The notes: generated from the letters alone by a model not told the origin. Positions 1 through 10,096 are shown, numbered from the stretch's first letter. The stretch: DNA of 33,910 nt from Chara braunii (GCA_003427395.1 BFEA01000158.1:2728399-2762308); one strand, 5' to 3'. Numbers and translations: made by a program.

Positions 1-187
1 GCAGCTCCTGCTCGTGCTCTTGCCAATAATGCCGAAGGGAGGCAGGGGCTGCAGCTGCAGCTCCTGCTCGTGCTCTTGCCAATAATGCCGAAGGGAGGCA
101 GGGGCTGCAGCTGCAGCTCCTGCTCGTGCTAATGCCAATAATGCCGCAGGGAGGCAGGGGCTGCAGCTGCAGCTCCTGCTCGAGCTG
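1..187. repeat. 56-bp tandem repeat, about 3.3 copies
   Basis: Units start at 1, 57, 113 and a partial one at 169. Each begins GCAGCTCCTGCTCG and contains CCAATAATGCCG. Copies 1 and 2 are almost identical; copy 3 differs at a few bases (AATGCC for TTGCC, CGCAGG for CGAAGG). The junction GCAGCTGCAG is self-complementary. The array runs into the window edge, so its real length is unknown. Confidence 0.95.
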
Positions 188-584
188 GCGTGGGAACAGG
201 CCAGAAATAGCCTGTTCTGAAACCCAGTTTTCGTGCCTGAATATTAGGGCAGGTCGAAACAAATGAGGGCCTAAAAATAGCCCAGGGCCTAAGAATAGCC
301 CTCCGTTTCAGGCTGGAAAAACTCTGGAGACCCAGAAATAGGCTGAAACGGAGTAGGGCCTGCAGGCCCTCGTTTTTCAGTTTTCAGGCTGAAACGACCG
401 GGGCCTGTAGCTCCTAAGTTTTAGGCTTTAAGGCTGAATGTCCGGGACGGGTCCTAAAGGGCCCGTGTGGCTACGCAGTCTGCCACAGGATACTATGAAA
501 CTAGCTTAGTGCCCGCAGCGCGGACGGTGCAGGCAATACCCGCATAAGAGAAAAAGTTCAAAAAAAGGACACAATGTTCATTGG
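188..584. other. unassigned, with an 18-bp direct duplication at 267-302
   Basis: No coding or RNA gene is recognised. GGGCCTAAAAATAGCCCA (267-284) is followed directly by GGGCCTAAGAATAGCCCT. Variants of GGCCTGAAAC and CAGGCTGAAACG recur between 300 and 440, suggesting a decayed repeat rich in GGCCT/AGGCC. Confidence 0.5.
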
Positions 585-660
585 TGGGATTTGAACTCGA
601 GGCAGTTCGCGGGTGCAACGACGGAGCTAGCCCCATTGGTGGCCCATGCCAATTTTTGTG
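585..660 (-). repeat. tRNA-related fragment, possible SINE head
   Basis: On the minus strand, GAGTTCAAATCCC at about 597-585 matches a Pol III B box (GGTTCRANTCC). About 30 bases upstream, GGGGCTAGCTCCGTCG resembles an A box with D-arm. The spacing is shorter than the roughly 44 bases of a real tRNA, and no cloverleaf with paired acceptor ends forms, so this is not a functional tRNA. A T-rich stretch follows on the minus strand (569-545). A chance match cannot be excluded. Confidence 0.3.
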
Positions 661-1429
661 AACGGGCTCGAAGGACGGAATTGGTGGACAAAGCCCTAGC
701 GCGTTTTCTTTTTCTTTTTTTGTCTTTTTCGTCGATGTGCATGAGGGTCCGCGGATTTTTCATTTAATTTTCTTTTGTCTTCAAGCAAGTTCGCAATCAA
801 ACGATCTGTGCGTACTACGTAGAGATATTCAGCTCAATGGACGACCCTCGTGAAAACATGAACTGACTTCCAGGGAAAAGCTATGCGCACGTTTCTCGGC
901 GCACAATGAACAGTTTGTTACGAAAGTTCACCAAGCGATTTCAAGGCCATAGATCAAGGCGATCCAACGGACTTCCATCGAAAGTGAATTCTATATTGGT
1001 GTGCAGCTTGTCATGACCATCCCCTTGTGGCCCATGCTCCTTAAGGGTTAGGATAAAACTGAACAAGTTTGGCACATGCCGTACAGGCATTTGCACAGAA
1101 GAAAAAGGACAACTTGGGCGAGAATCACTTGAGTGCCAAGGTGGAAAACAATCTGAGCATATTTGCGGTGATGCACCTTAGTCACAGGCACGGGAGACAG
1201 AACAGGATCGACAGACTCAAGGGAAGTTCAAATCTAACTATTTTGGCATTATAGGTACGACAAAGTGGGAATGCGAGCTTGTCTCATATAACTGGGGTTG
1301 TCTGGTGAAAATCGCCAAGGGGGAGGAAGGGGAGAGCGGAGGAGAGGGGAGGGGAGGGGAGGAGCAGGGAGGTGAGCGGCAGAAGGTGGAGATGTGATGA
1401 ACCGACCAAACACGGACTGAGACACACAG
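661..1429. other. no gene seen; purine-rich tract near 1316-1372
   Basis: No domain or RNA gene recognised. Positions about 1316-1372 are a G/A-rich run of GGGGA and GGAGG words, typical of simple-sequence decay. Confidence 0.5.
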
Positions 1430-2682
1430 CTGATTTCCGAGTTTTGCTCATGGACTGAATGCCTTGCTGAGTTTCCCACTTGCTACTAAGTTCTGCATGT
1501 CTGTGTGTGCGTACGCTTGCTTGGTCTGCATGTCTGTCCGAATGCTGGGTGGCTTGAGTGTGTGTGTGACCCGCAAGGGCACCTGTTCGTTTGTTGGACC
1601 CTCAGGACCAGTACTTACCTGTGGCCGTGACATTGAGGATTGCAGAGAGGGAAAACACTCGAGTGGCGGGGGAAGAGGCCTGCGACACTTGAAGCAGCGG
1701 GGGAAACACTCAAGTAGCAGGAAGGCCAGTACCACACCCGGAAAGGTAGATGTGGCGGGTACTCAAGGCCGAGCAGAAGAAGACAAAAGTGGCATTTCTT
1801 AGAGGCCCAGTAGTTGTAGGCTAGGTCTAGGCGGGTACCAGTCCAACCAGTCTGAGTCTAGGGCCTGTACGGGCAATATCAGAGTCGGCAATGATGTTTC
1901 CCTCCGAAAGGGAGGAGGTACCGGTTGCTTGGAAGGCCGAGCGGCCTGGAAGTCACCGCCCGAAGAGGCAAGCAGGCCGCTATATCTCCAGGCCGGGCGA
2001 AGAGCCCAGCCTCATTGTCGGTGTGCAAGTTTGGCGACACACTGGTTGGAGCGCTGGCTAGCAAGAGCAGCGCTGCTGGGGAAGGAGCAAGGACACGGAG
2101 GAGGAAGACAAGCAGGAGGAAGGGGGAGCGCCAGAGGTACTTACCTGGCTATGGTGGCAGCCAGCTTCATCACCTTGTTGGGCGGTGCAGCAGGGAGACC
2201 CCAGCTGGGGGAGAGCTACGCCAAGAAGCTTCGAGGCAGAGTCAGGCATGGCGGCCTGAGCTAGAGCAGCCATAGCTGCTTTGCGTTGTCCTTTGCACAG
2301 CAGGGCAAGGCCCAAGTAGTCCGCCATAGCCTCGGCCTATGAGAGTGAAGAGTGAGGGAGGCGCCCATGGCTATGGTGGTCCTCGAGTGATACCTGCAGT
2401 AGAAGAGGAACTCGGACATGGATTCTGGATCAGCCATTCAACATTGTACTATTATTTCTTGTGTGAATAAGAGAGGAGTAAAGGAGGAGGAGAGTGTTGG
2501 GCGAAGAAGAAGAGCTTTGTCATTTGTCTATGCTGGTGTACATCATCTTCTTCTTCTTTCTTTCTTTCTTCTTCTTCTTCTTACCCTCTCTCTCCTCTCA
2601 AGTTCATTCATTTCTTTCTGCAATTGGACGGCATTATACTATCTGATGAAGGTGCATCTCGAAATTGCCCAGGATCATAACA
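1430..2682 (-). repeat. 1.25-kb repeat, left arm of a large inverted pair
   Basis: This segment is the reverse complement of 2924-4211 along its whole length, with substitutions and short indels. Shared landmarks read on the minus strand are the end TGTTATGATCCTGG (2682 inward), a TTC/GAA microsatellite (about 2548-2585), repeated CCACCATAGCC, the donor-like CAG/GTAAGT at about 2140-2150, GAAACATCATTGCC near 1895, a second donor-like CAGGTAAGT near 1615, and GGAATTCAT-like sequence at the far end. The terminal TG is compatible with an LTR start, but I could not find a matching CA end with a 5-bp duplication. Whether this is a solo LTR, a foldback arm or a duplicated gene fragment is open. Confidence 0.8.
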
Positions 2683-2923
2683 GAGAGGAGGAGAGGGGAA
2701 GGAAGCGGGGAGCACGGGAATGAGAGGAGAGGGAAAGGGATGGAAGGAATGCGGACAGGAAGAAATGGGAGAGAATGGGAGGGGATGGGACTGGAGGGGA
2801 GGTGACAAGAGGTGAGAGGAGAGGATCGGAGCCAGATGGGATCCATAGCTGCAATTGAATAGACAAAGAGAGCAGGATAGACCTCCCGATTGACCCACAC
2901 TTAGGGGCTCTTTTTCACATCAG
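2683..2923. other. spacer of the inverted pair
   Basis: Unique 241-bp centre between the two arms. The left half is purine-rich (GAGAGGAGGAGAGG and related words). No gene is seen. Confidence 0.6.
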
Positions 2924-4211
2924 TGTTACGATCCTGGCCAATTTTGGAGTACAAATTCATGAGAAAGGACAATGTCGTCCAATTGCAAAAAGAAATGAAT
3001 GAGCTTGAGAGGAGAGAGAGGGAAAGAAGAAGAAGAAGAAGAAGAAGATGTACAGCAGCAAAGACCAATGATAATCCCCCTTCTCCTCGCCAACCAAAGT
3101 CCTCCTCCTTTTCTTCTCCCCTCTTATTCAAACAATAAATAATAATAATAATAATGATGAATGGCAGAACCAGAATCAATGTCCGAAAAGGACTCCGAAT
3201 CCCTCTTCTACCGCCAGCACAACTTGAGGTCCACCACAGCCATGGCCGTCTCCCCCTTCCTTCTTCCTCCAGGCCAAGGCTATGGTGGACTACTAAGGGC
3301 CTTGCCCTGATGTGCAAAAGACAATGCAAAGCAGCTATGGCCTTCTCCTCTCAGGCGGCCATGCCTGACTCTGTGTCGAAGCTTATTGGTGTGGCTCTAC
3401 CCCAACGGGGCCCTTCCAGATGCAGCGCCCACCAAGGTGATGAAGATGGCGTCCACCATAGCCAGCGAAGTACCCCTGGCGCTCCCCTCTCCTAGTGCCT
3501 TCTTCCTCCTCCTCCTACCCGAGCTCCTCCACCATAGCCAAGGTGGGGAGCTGAGCGCTCCTCTTCCCCACAGCGCTGCTCCAACCAGAGCGCTCCAGCA
3601 GCATGTTGCCAAACTTGCACGCAGCAAATGAGGAAGAGCTCATTGCTCTCCCTGGAGATATAGTGGCCAACTTGCCTCTTGGGCGGTAACTTCCAGCCCG
3701 CACGGCCTCCAAGCAACCGGTACCTCCTCCCTTTCGGAGGGAAACATTACTGCCAGCTCTGATATCGTCCGCACAGGCCCTAGACTTACTTGGACTGGTA
3801 CCCACCTAGACCTAGCCTACTGCTACTGGGCCTCTAAAAATGCCAACTTTTGTCTTCTTCTGCTCGGCCTCCAGTCCCCGACACATCTACCGCTACTTGA
3901 GTGGTACCGGCCTACCTGCTACTTGAGTGTTTTTTTTTTTCCGCTGCTATAAGTGTCGCGGGCATACTCCCGCCACTTGAGTGTTTTCCCCGCTGCAACC
4001 CTCAAAGTCACGGCCACAGGTAAGTATCGGCCCTGCGGGGCCTCCCGAACAAACAAGTGCCCTTGCGGGTCACACACACACTCAGGCCGACAAGCACTCA
4101 GACAGGCACGCAGACCAGCAAACACGCTCACACACAAACTTAGAAAACTCAGCAAAAACCGGGAATCTCAGCAAGGCATTCATTCCAGCGGCAAAACTCA
4201 GAAATCGGCAG
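2924..4211 (+). repeat. 1.29-kb repeat, right arm of the inverted pair
   Basis: Begins TGTTACGATCCTGG, mirrors 1430-2682 and ends just before a 19-base T run (4212-4230). It holds GAA and AAT microsatellites (about 3027-3048 and 3135-3155). A stretch near 3281-3470 has peptide-level similarity between the arms (shared KAAMA, QAAMPDS, SKL, GVALPQ, QGDE, HHSQ), interrupted by one stop. Near 4014-4024, CCACAGGTAAGTA is a strong 5' splice-site match present in both arms. This hints that the repeat captured or derives from a spliced transcription unit, but there is no complete reading frame. Confidence 0.8.
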
Positions 4212-4230
4212 TTTTTTTTTTTTTTTTTTT

Positions 4231-5245
4231 CTCTTTCTTTTTTTCTGAGTCTGTAATTCTGCGGGTTATTACATCAGAGTATTTTGGTCCCTGAGTCCCT
4301 CTGATTCACATGCAGCCCTGTTGCATAGGTGATTGTGGACAAAGGAAGAGCAATAGCATTCTAGTGCAAACCACAGGGTCTCCACCCAATGAACTGGAAA
4401 GCAGATGGCATGGCTCCACCATACAGGACATGCAGCACTCCCAGCGTGAGAAGAGATAAATTAAACTCCCAACACACCTCTTGATACTGTCAGCAGCCCA
4501 TCCCAGTCCGCAAAATTGGTCTCGACCAGCAACCAGGCCGCCAGAGCTGCTCAAGATCTCCTAATCGGCCTACTCTCTGTCCCAGTACCGTTTCGCTTTA
4601 TGCTTTTGTTTTCCGTGTACCCTTGTTTATCGCCAACTTTGTTTCAAACCTGTCTGAATCCCCTCAAAGAGCAGCATAAGACCAGGGAGGGCCGAAAAAG
4701 AACCCAGGACCTCACCCAAAAGAGAGAATTGCCAGGTCCTAATACCTCTCCTTCCCTCCTGTCTCTTGCACCTTGATTCATGGATCGTCAGAGGTGCAAT
4801 CCTAACAATGTGTGTCAAAGTTCAGATTTGGAGAAGATCCTGAAATACTGAGTGCAAGACGAGAGAGGGCGCAACTGATTTTTGAAATACTGAGGAAAGC
4901 ATGCAGAGAACGACTACATACTTACTTGTAGACTTTCATCAGGCAGGTAAACTTCGACCGGAATACTCTCCATTCTCTGAAGTATGAAACAAGGATATAC
5001 ACAACAGATTGTCAACGCGGATCAGATGGGCTGTAGGAGAGGTTTCTAGTGGGAAAAACAAAACGAGGACCAGTCCGGTTGGTTACAACTTATAACTTGT
5101 TAAGTCGTTCAACCTAATCAAGTGCTTAACAGTTCATGCTGCAACTGTAGTAGGGCATTAGTTGGAGGATTCCTGGAAACTCACCCAGTAGTCTGACTTG
5201 AGCGTCCGCCATTTTCAACGGCAAAAGAAGATCATAGCCGCATTC
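4231..5245. other. no gene seen
   Basis: After the T run (with CTCTTTC) I find no recognisable domain, RNA gene or clear repeat. Open frames here are short and of ordinary chance composition. Confidence 0.5.
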
Positions 5246-5259
5246 AAGATACCCGTGGT

Positions 5260-5410
5260 ATACCTTTCTCGGCCTTTTGGCTAAGATCAAGTGTAGTATC
5301 TGTTCTGAATCTTCTGATCAGTTTAATATCTGATCCGTGGTCCATTGGACCACACGATATTAAATTAATTTTTATGGGCCAAAAAAATAGAAAAAAAGGA
5401 AAGAAAAAAA
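5260..5410 (+). pseudogene. U2 spliceosomal snRNA retropseudogene, 3'-truncated
   Basis: 5260-5378 matches the 5' two-thirds of U2 snRNA: the start ATACCTTTCTCGGCCTTTTG, the branch-site recognition segment GTAGTA near 5293, stem-loop II sequence around 5316-5358 and the Sm-proximal ATATTAAATTAATTTTTATGGG region. The 3' stem-loops III and IV are absent; an A-rich tail (5381-5412) follows directly. A 9-base near-duplication (TTCTGAATC then TTCTGATC, extra bases about 5307-5315) disrupts the stem I/IIa region. Fifteen-base flanks, AAGATACCCGTGGTA (5246-5260) and AAGATGTTTGTGGTA (5411-5425), agree at 11 of 15 with four transitions, as expected for an aged target-site duplication. The plant snRNA promoter element (RTCCCACATCG) is not seen upstream. 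U2 identity is firm; non-function is inferred. Confidence 0.9.
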
Positions 5411-5573
5411 AAGATGTTTGTGGTAAATCGACGTCTGTCAGGGTGCATACAGTGGCCATTGCCAAATGCAGCGGTTCGGCAAAAGAGGCTGGGAAGGATT
5501 GGGAGTTTGAATCCCTCAATCACATGCATGCCCGATTGCACGGTTCCGGGAAGTTCAGATATGAGCACCTCAC

Positions 5574-5760
5574 CTCCACAGCATCAATCTCTTCTTTGTC
5601 AGGCGCAACCTTTCGGGTCCCAGATTGGATGACTTTCTTCAGACGTCTCAGAGCACAGGCAGCTATGGACATGATGTGTATGTAATCATCCTGTGTCTGG
5701 TCCTGGTATTGTGGATGCTCTTCAGTGGCCTGATCACCATCAAGCAAGACGTTTTACGGT
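5574..5760 (-). CDS. possible exon fragment, unknown product
   Basis: One minus-strand frame is open across this stretch and ends at a good donor-like junction (GTGGAG/GTGAGG, intron side from 5573). The peptide is acidic then basic (key words TEEHPQYQDQTQ, ACALRRLKKVIQSG, RKVAPDKEEIDA) and looks more protein-like than neighbouring chance frames. I do not recognise the family, no acceptor is convincing, and continuity with other exons is not visible. It could be a captured gene fragment or a chance open frame. Confidence 0.2.
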
Positions 5761-6534
5761 ACTGTAAATGTGGAGACCACAGACAAACAGTGTTTGGTTG
5801 GAGACTTCAAGAAATGAAATGCCATTTAAAGAGCAGCATCTGCAAAGATTGACCTTCTATTCCAAGTCCCCCTTTCTATGTGATGCTCTGCGTGATCTTG
5901 CCAATCTCTTAAACATCGTAAGAAAGTGGTGTCCTTCTCAAACACAAAGCTTTGAGTGTGACCACAGAAGGATAACAGCTGAAAGAGGACCGCTCCCACA
6001 GGGACAAATTGCATCCCACATTCGCAGTTTGACTCGTATATCTCAGAGATTGCCCAAGATCCACTGACCATTAAACTCACCAGTACCTTTCCAATGTTCC
6101 ACCGGGCAACATCAAAACACCAAAATGAATCATTCCATGAGTTTCGGGTGAACAGTGCTACCGGACCAAAAGGCTGGCTGCACCAGCCAAAAGGAGAAAA
6201 AAGTTGCTCTGGCGCTTCAACAAAGCTTGGCACACAGTTCTTTTTCGCCTCAGCAAAAAGACGCTCGGAGATAGTGGTGGGGGTTTAAGAGATACTGACC
6301 TAGATTACAAAGACCAAATGTCAGAATCTCTTGATCCATGCTAGTGGAATCTTGGTCATTTTGTGTACCTGGGCACGTCGTGCCCAGCACACGTCCGCCT
6401 GCCCAGCCGAGCAGGACTGCCAGGCAAGGTCCTGGTCTCCCCAGGGCTTCCTTGCTTTGGCCCACATTTGCCGGGTGGGTGGGACCATGGAGGTCTGACA
6501 GGATGGCCTAATTAACATTATCATAAATAGTTAC
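5761..6534. other. no gene assigned; perfect hairpin at 6369-6387
   Basis: Open frames of up to 135 codons occur on both strands but none shows a known domain. CTGGGCACG and CGTGCCCAG (6369-6377 and 6379-6387) form a 9-bp stem with a one-base loop. The last bases (6535-6544, TACTACTGTT) are the left target duplication of LINE-C. Confidence 0.4.
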
Positions 6535-6544
6535 TACTACTGTT

Positions 6545-7744
6545 CTCAGAGAAGTAAGAGTACTGGGGCAATGGCCAAAAACGATCTTCAGAATGGATAC
6601 GGCAATTCAGGACTTGGAATTCGACCCAGCGGAATGGGCCTGGACACCAGGAAGAAGCAAAAACCTAAGTAGTAAGAACCAATGTATTCAACTATTCATC
6701 CATGAATATACAGTTAAACTAGGATACAATCTCCTAATTAAAACCAAGGATCCGGATCCCACAATCAAAAATAGATGGACAAAGTTGATTGGTCAGGAAG
6801 CCACCCAGATATCACAGATACCGTGGAAGAAGCTCAAATCAATCCGACCGGTCAAAATTAGAAGCCTCCAATGGCTTATCTCACATACGTAGCGTTACCT
6901 GTCAACCAATGGATGCATATCAGAAGAAGACATAATGACCCCAATAGCTCTGACCTGTGCGTAGCATTCTCGGGAAATGAACCTGAAGATATGATACACT
7001 GTTTAATAAGGCGCAGAGAAGCGACGGAATATTGGGCCAGGGCACCAGACCTCTGGGGTCCCTTTTCCCGACTCCCCTCCCCGAACACCCCATCCAACTC
7101 CTCCTATGGACTAACATTCCCGCTCATTTCCACAAGTCCGAAAAGATGTGGTTTGGGATGATCAGAAAAGTAACGCTCTGGTCTATAGGGAAGGAAAGGT
7201 GCAGCAGAACCATTGAAGGGCTATCAACACCAAGGGAGAAAGTTTGGGCAGAGACAAGGACACTAATTCAGACAGAGATTTTGTGCAAGTGGCAGAAGAC
7301 AAGACACTCCATAACCGATGATGTGGATCAGCAGCAGAGAACAGTAGAGAAACGTACAAAGATATGGCTGGCAGGCGGCAAGGTAGCAGAAATAAAGGAC
7401 TTCCACATGCGATGGAAGGATTGGCACAACTCAGAAGTGGGCCTGAGAAGACAGAGAATCCAGCAAGCTCCATCACAGGCCACATAAGTATCATAGCAAA
7501 AGGCTTTGAACTACAAGTGCGGACAAGTGTGAAGACTGGGGCTGTCCGTTCGCTTATCCCTTTCTTGTGGTTTCAGATAAATATGACGGGTCCTAGTTAG
7601 ATAGACCTGTGAGGAAAGGTGGACGTAAGGCAAGCTGGCAGTCAATCCTCCATACTGTTGGAGTAAACAATGCTGATCAGGGATCCTTCGGCCAGATGGA
7701 AGGACGCATAAGTCTGTTGATATTGTTAATTTTTGACTTGCCGG
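6545..7744 (+). mobile_element. LINE-C, 5'-truncated L1-type non-LTR retrotransposon (first part)
   Basis: Homologous to the last third of LINE-A (from about 18800). It starts in the segment leading to IQDLEFDPAEWAW, runs through KIRSLQWLI and a decayed zf-RVT domain, and its frame ends near 7487 with PSQAT as in LINE-A. The protein is split by frameshifts near 6880 and 7040. Two zinc-ligand positions are lost (LCVAFS for CxxC; IRRR for IRC). A 10-bp target duplication TACTACTGTT lies at 6535-6544 and again at 11328-11337 beyond the A tail, proving that this part and 11217-11322 are one insertion split later. Dead copy; it encodes no complete enzyme. Confidence 0.9.
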
Positions 7745-7854
7745 CAGGGTTGTTTTGGCGCCTACCGCCTACACCTACCGTAGGCGGTAGGCGCGCCTAC
7801 CAGTCGGGCCGACCCGTAGGCGGACCCGTTGGCGGTTGGCAGACAGCCTAAATT

Positions 7855-8640
7855 TTGTTTATTTTTTTTTCTGATTACATGGTTGTGTGCGGCTTTAGGA
7901 GAGCAGCTGCGCAATAATTTTTTTGGGGGGTGNCAGCTGCGGCGCGGCGCGGCACGACCGGGGAAAAAAAAAAAAAAAGAAGAAGACAAAACTGCCTGTT
8001 TCGAACAGGCACCATGTGTATAACGCGGGCCACTGTTATTATTGCCGTTGTGAACTACGGTCGGGCCCATTCAAAACGTGGGTTGTGACCCACGAGCCAT
8101 TGCCCCTTCTTTTTTTTTTCACGACCGCAGACCACGATCTTGACCGCGGGGGATTCATAGGCCAGGGGCCCGGCTGTAATCTGTGCGGTCATCTGGGTAG
8201 ACCGTAATCGGTCCAGGTTCGAAAAGCGGCCCTGCTCAGACAAGGAATTGAAGACAGCTATCAAGAAAGGCCCTGCTCAGGCAAGCAATCATGGTGGACT
8301 GGCGAAGAAGGGCCAGGGAAGGAAAAGTCTGTCGACGTCTTCTCTGGTGGTTTTTGAGGACCTGGGCCATGGTCAATGAACCAGGGCATCTCGATTCGGG
8401 GTTCAGACCGCAGTAGGTCAAACTGGGGAGGAGGGTGGTAGATTGCCAGGACTGCGAGGAACTCTGTTCCAATCAGTCAGGATTAGGCCGGTGCTAGGCC
8501 TGTGAAGGTAAGAGAGTAGGTAGATAAGTTGGCAAGTAGGCAGGTAGGTAGCTGGGTTAGGCAGGGTAGGAGAGGAGTTTTGTGGACAGAAGCTGTTAAT
8601 TTAGGGGGAGGAAGATATGTATATTTGCTGTAAAATTTCA
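7855..8640. other. interior of the hAT-like element, no gene
   Basis: Contains T and A runs, one N (7933) inside a GC-rich tract, palindromic GCCTGTTTCGAACAGGC (about 7995-8011), a 40-bp spaced direct repeat GGCCCTGCTCAG (8228 and 8268) and a GTAG-rich stretch (8508-8570). No coding potential recognised. Confidence 0.5.
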
Positions 8641-8644
8641 ATTT

Positions 8645-9264
8645 GGTTAAGGTTGTTAGGACGTTCAGATACTTGGCAGAGCTTTTTGGAAGAACAAGGA
8701 GTAAGGTCAAAGAGACAGCCCTGAAAGGCTAGTTTGTTACCACAAAGCTAAACAGGTTGAGGGCCTCGCCACACCACTCTTGAAACTGCGTTTTCAAGAG
8801 TTGGACGCGTCGCCACACAGCCACTTGAGAGTTGTGGCCCGAAAACTCTTTCGAGAGTTGTCAGAACCTCGTTTCAAGAGTAGCACTCGAAACTCCGAAA
8901 CGCCCAGCCTGCAGCACCGCTCTTTTCAAGCGTCCTCCCGAGAGCACTCAAAGGGCCTTTGTTTTCGAGAGGTGTCAGGCCGTTATCCTGACTCCATTCT
9001 GAAAAAACAAAGCTATATGACTGTCGTTTTTCGTCGGTGGTCCAACATCATCGCCCTTTCGAGAGTGCTGTGTGGCGAGGGCCCCGAAACTCTTGAAAAC
9101 CCAACTACTGATCTTGAGAACGTCTGACAGCTCTTGAAAATTTTCCCCGTTTCAAGAGTGGTGTGGCGAGGCCCTGACGCTGCCGGGATAACTCCGGGTT
9201 GAATTGTGAGGTCGCCGGCCTCCCCTGATTCGTTGTAAAATCTAAGAGAGTAGTGAGTTAAAAA
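8645..9264 (+). mobile_element. short retroposon family S2, copy a (split by a Harbinger-like element)
   Basis: The two flanks of the 8761-9174 insertion join into sequence matching the reverse complement of 10571-10740: AGCTAAAC, a GGTTGA-like word, GCTGCC, then GGGTTGAATTGTGAGGTC and CCGGCCTC. It ends in a 13-base A run (9260-9272 region). GGTTGAATTGTGAG is a weak B-box lookalike. No protein is encoded. The 5' limit is approximate because the family consensus is unknown. Confidence 0.6.
8761..9174. mobile_element. 414-bp PIF/Harbinger-like non-autonomous element
   Basis: Perfect 26-bp terminal inverted repeats begin GGGCCTCGCCACACCACTCT and continue with TGAAAC. A 3-bp duplication TGA sits at 8758-8760 and 9175-9177. 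Three-base duplications and G-rich ends fit PIF/Harbinger. The interior is packed with TTTCAAGAG, CTCTTGAAA and CGAGAGT words in both orientations, like a binding-site array. The internal frame 8780-9127 is a by-product of these repeats, not a transposase. Confidence 0.8.
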
Positions 9265-9265
9265 A

Positions 9266-9463
9266 AAAAAAAAGGGGTAACTTCGGCGCAGTCACCAAAA
9301 CAGTTTGTAATTGCACTTCAGGCAATCCCGCGAATACAACACACCCCCACGCGACCCCACCCGACCCGAAACGTAGGTCATATACATTCAGCATTACCGG
9401 CCCTTTTGCCTCAAGCGCAATTACAAACTCAAACCCTGACTGTGCCGTAGTTTTCTCAAAAAA
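9266..9463. mobile_element. hairpin element F, copy 1
   Basis: Imperfect inverted repeats of about 50 bases: the left arm runs from GGGGTAACTTCGGCGCAGTC to TTGCACTTCAGGCAA (about 9273-9333), and the right arm is its inverse from TTGCCTCAAGCGCAATTAC to near 9460. The loop (about 75 bases) is C-rich. It is bounded by A runs on both sides. No target duplication is certain. Confidence 0.65.
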
Positions 9464-9552
9464 AAAAGGTGGAATCAGTCAGGAGGAAATGGAGATCCGT
9501 TCGTCTCATTGGCTGAGAGAAAGTTTGGCTACACAGGATCTACTAGAAATAA

Positions 9553-10047
9553 GAGGGTCGCCACACAGGCTGTCGAAAGTCGAAAATTTTCGACAGGTGT
9601 GAGTACATTTTCGACAGTCCGGCCGTCGACAATTTCCCCCCCTATCGCCACACATCCTGTCGAGGGGGCGAGGTTCTCGAAAGTTGGCAAGTCGAAGCCG
9701 CCTTTCGACAGGTGCTGTGTGGCGAAGGCGGTCGTTGTTAAATGGATGAATTTGTGCGCGGATCGTTTTTCAACAGCAACTGTTGATTACATACCGACAA
9801 ACCGGCCACGGCTGTCAGGGAGCATTCCCTGACAACGCAAATTCGAACGCAATTTTCGAAAGCCCGGCCGGGCACTGTCGAATTTTTTTCACCTGCAGGC
9901 GGGAGGAAACCGTTGCTGGGGGGCGGCTGTCGAAAGGACCATTCTGACACCTGTCGAAAGTTTTCTGAGCCGCAATTCTTCGAAAGTCTGTGTGGCTATG
10001 CAAAATTGTAGAAAACAGGGTTTTCGACAGCCTGTGTGGTGAGCCTC
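9553..10047. mobile_element. 495-bp PIF/Harbinger-like non-autonomous element
   Basis: Terminal inverted repeats of 26 bp (24 matching) begin GAGGGTCGCCACACAGGCTG on the left and GAGGCTCACCACACAGGCTG on the right (inverted). A TAA duplication lies at 9550-9552 and 10048-10050, the typical PIF/Harbinger target. TIRs share the GAGGGYC-CGCCACAC core with the 8761-9174 element, so both probably respond to the same transposase. Internal TTTCGACAG/CTGTCGAAA words recur more than ten times. A hairpin TGTCAGGGA-GCA-TTCCCTGACA lies near 9812-9833. No transposase. Confidence 0.85.
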
Positions 10048-10096
10048 TAAAACGGCCTCTGGTATTTTCGGGGCATAGACGCGAATCTATGCTAGT

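Noticed and set aside
1-187. CRISPR-like array
   Set aside because: Direct tandem repeats without unique spacers, in a eukaryotic context.
2924-4211. Solo LTR call for the 1.25-kb repeat
   Set aside because: It starts with TG, but no matching CA end with a 4-6-bp duplication was found in any of the three copies.
5490-5510. GGGAGTTTGAATCCC as a Pol III B box downstream of the U2 copy
   Set aside because: No A box or tRNA fold at the proper distance.
5826-6233. 135-codon minus-strand frame
   Set aside because: No domain, no repeated homologue and no splice context; length is within chance for this composition.
8780-9832. Frames at 8780-9127 and 9509-9832 as transposase remnants
   Set aside because: They translate subterminal repeat words; no DDE, BED or hATC features.
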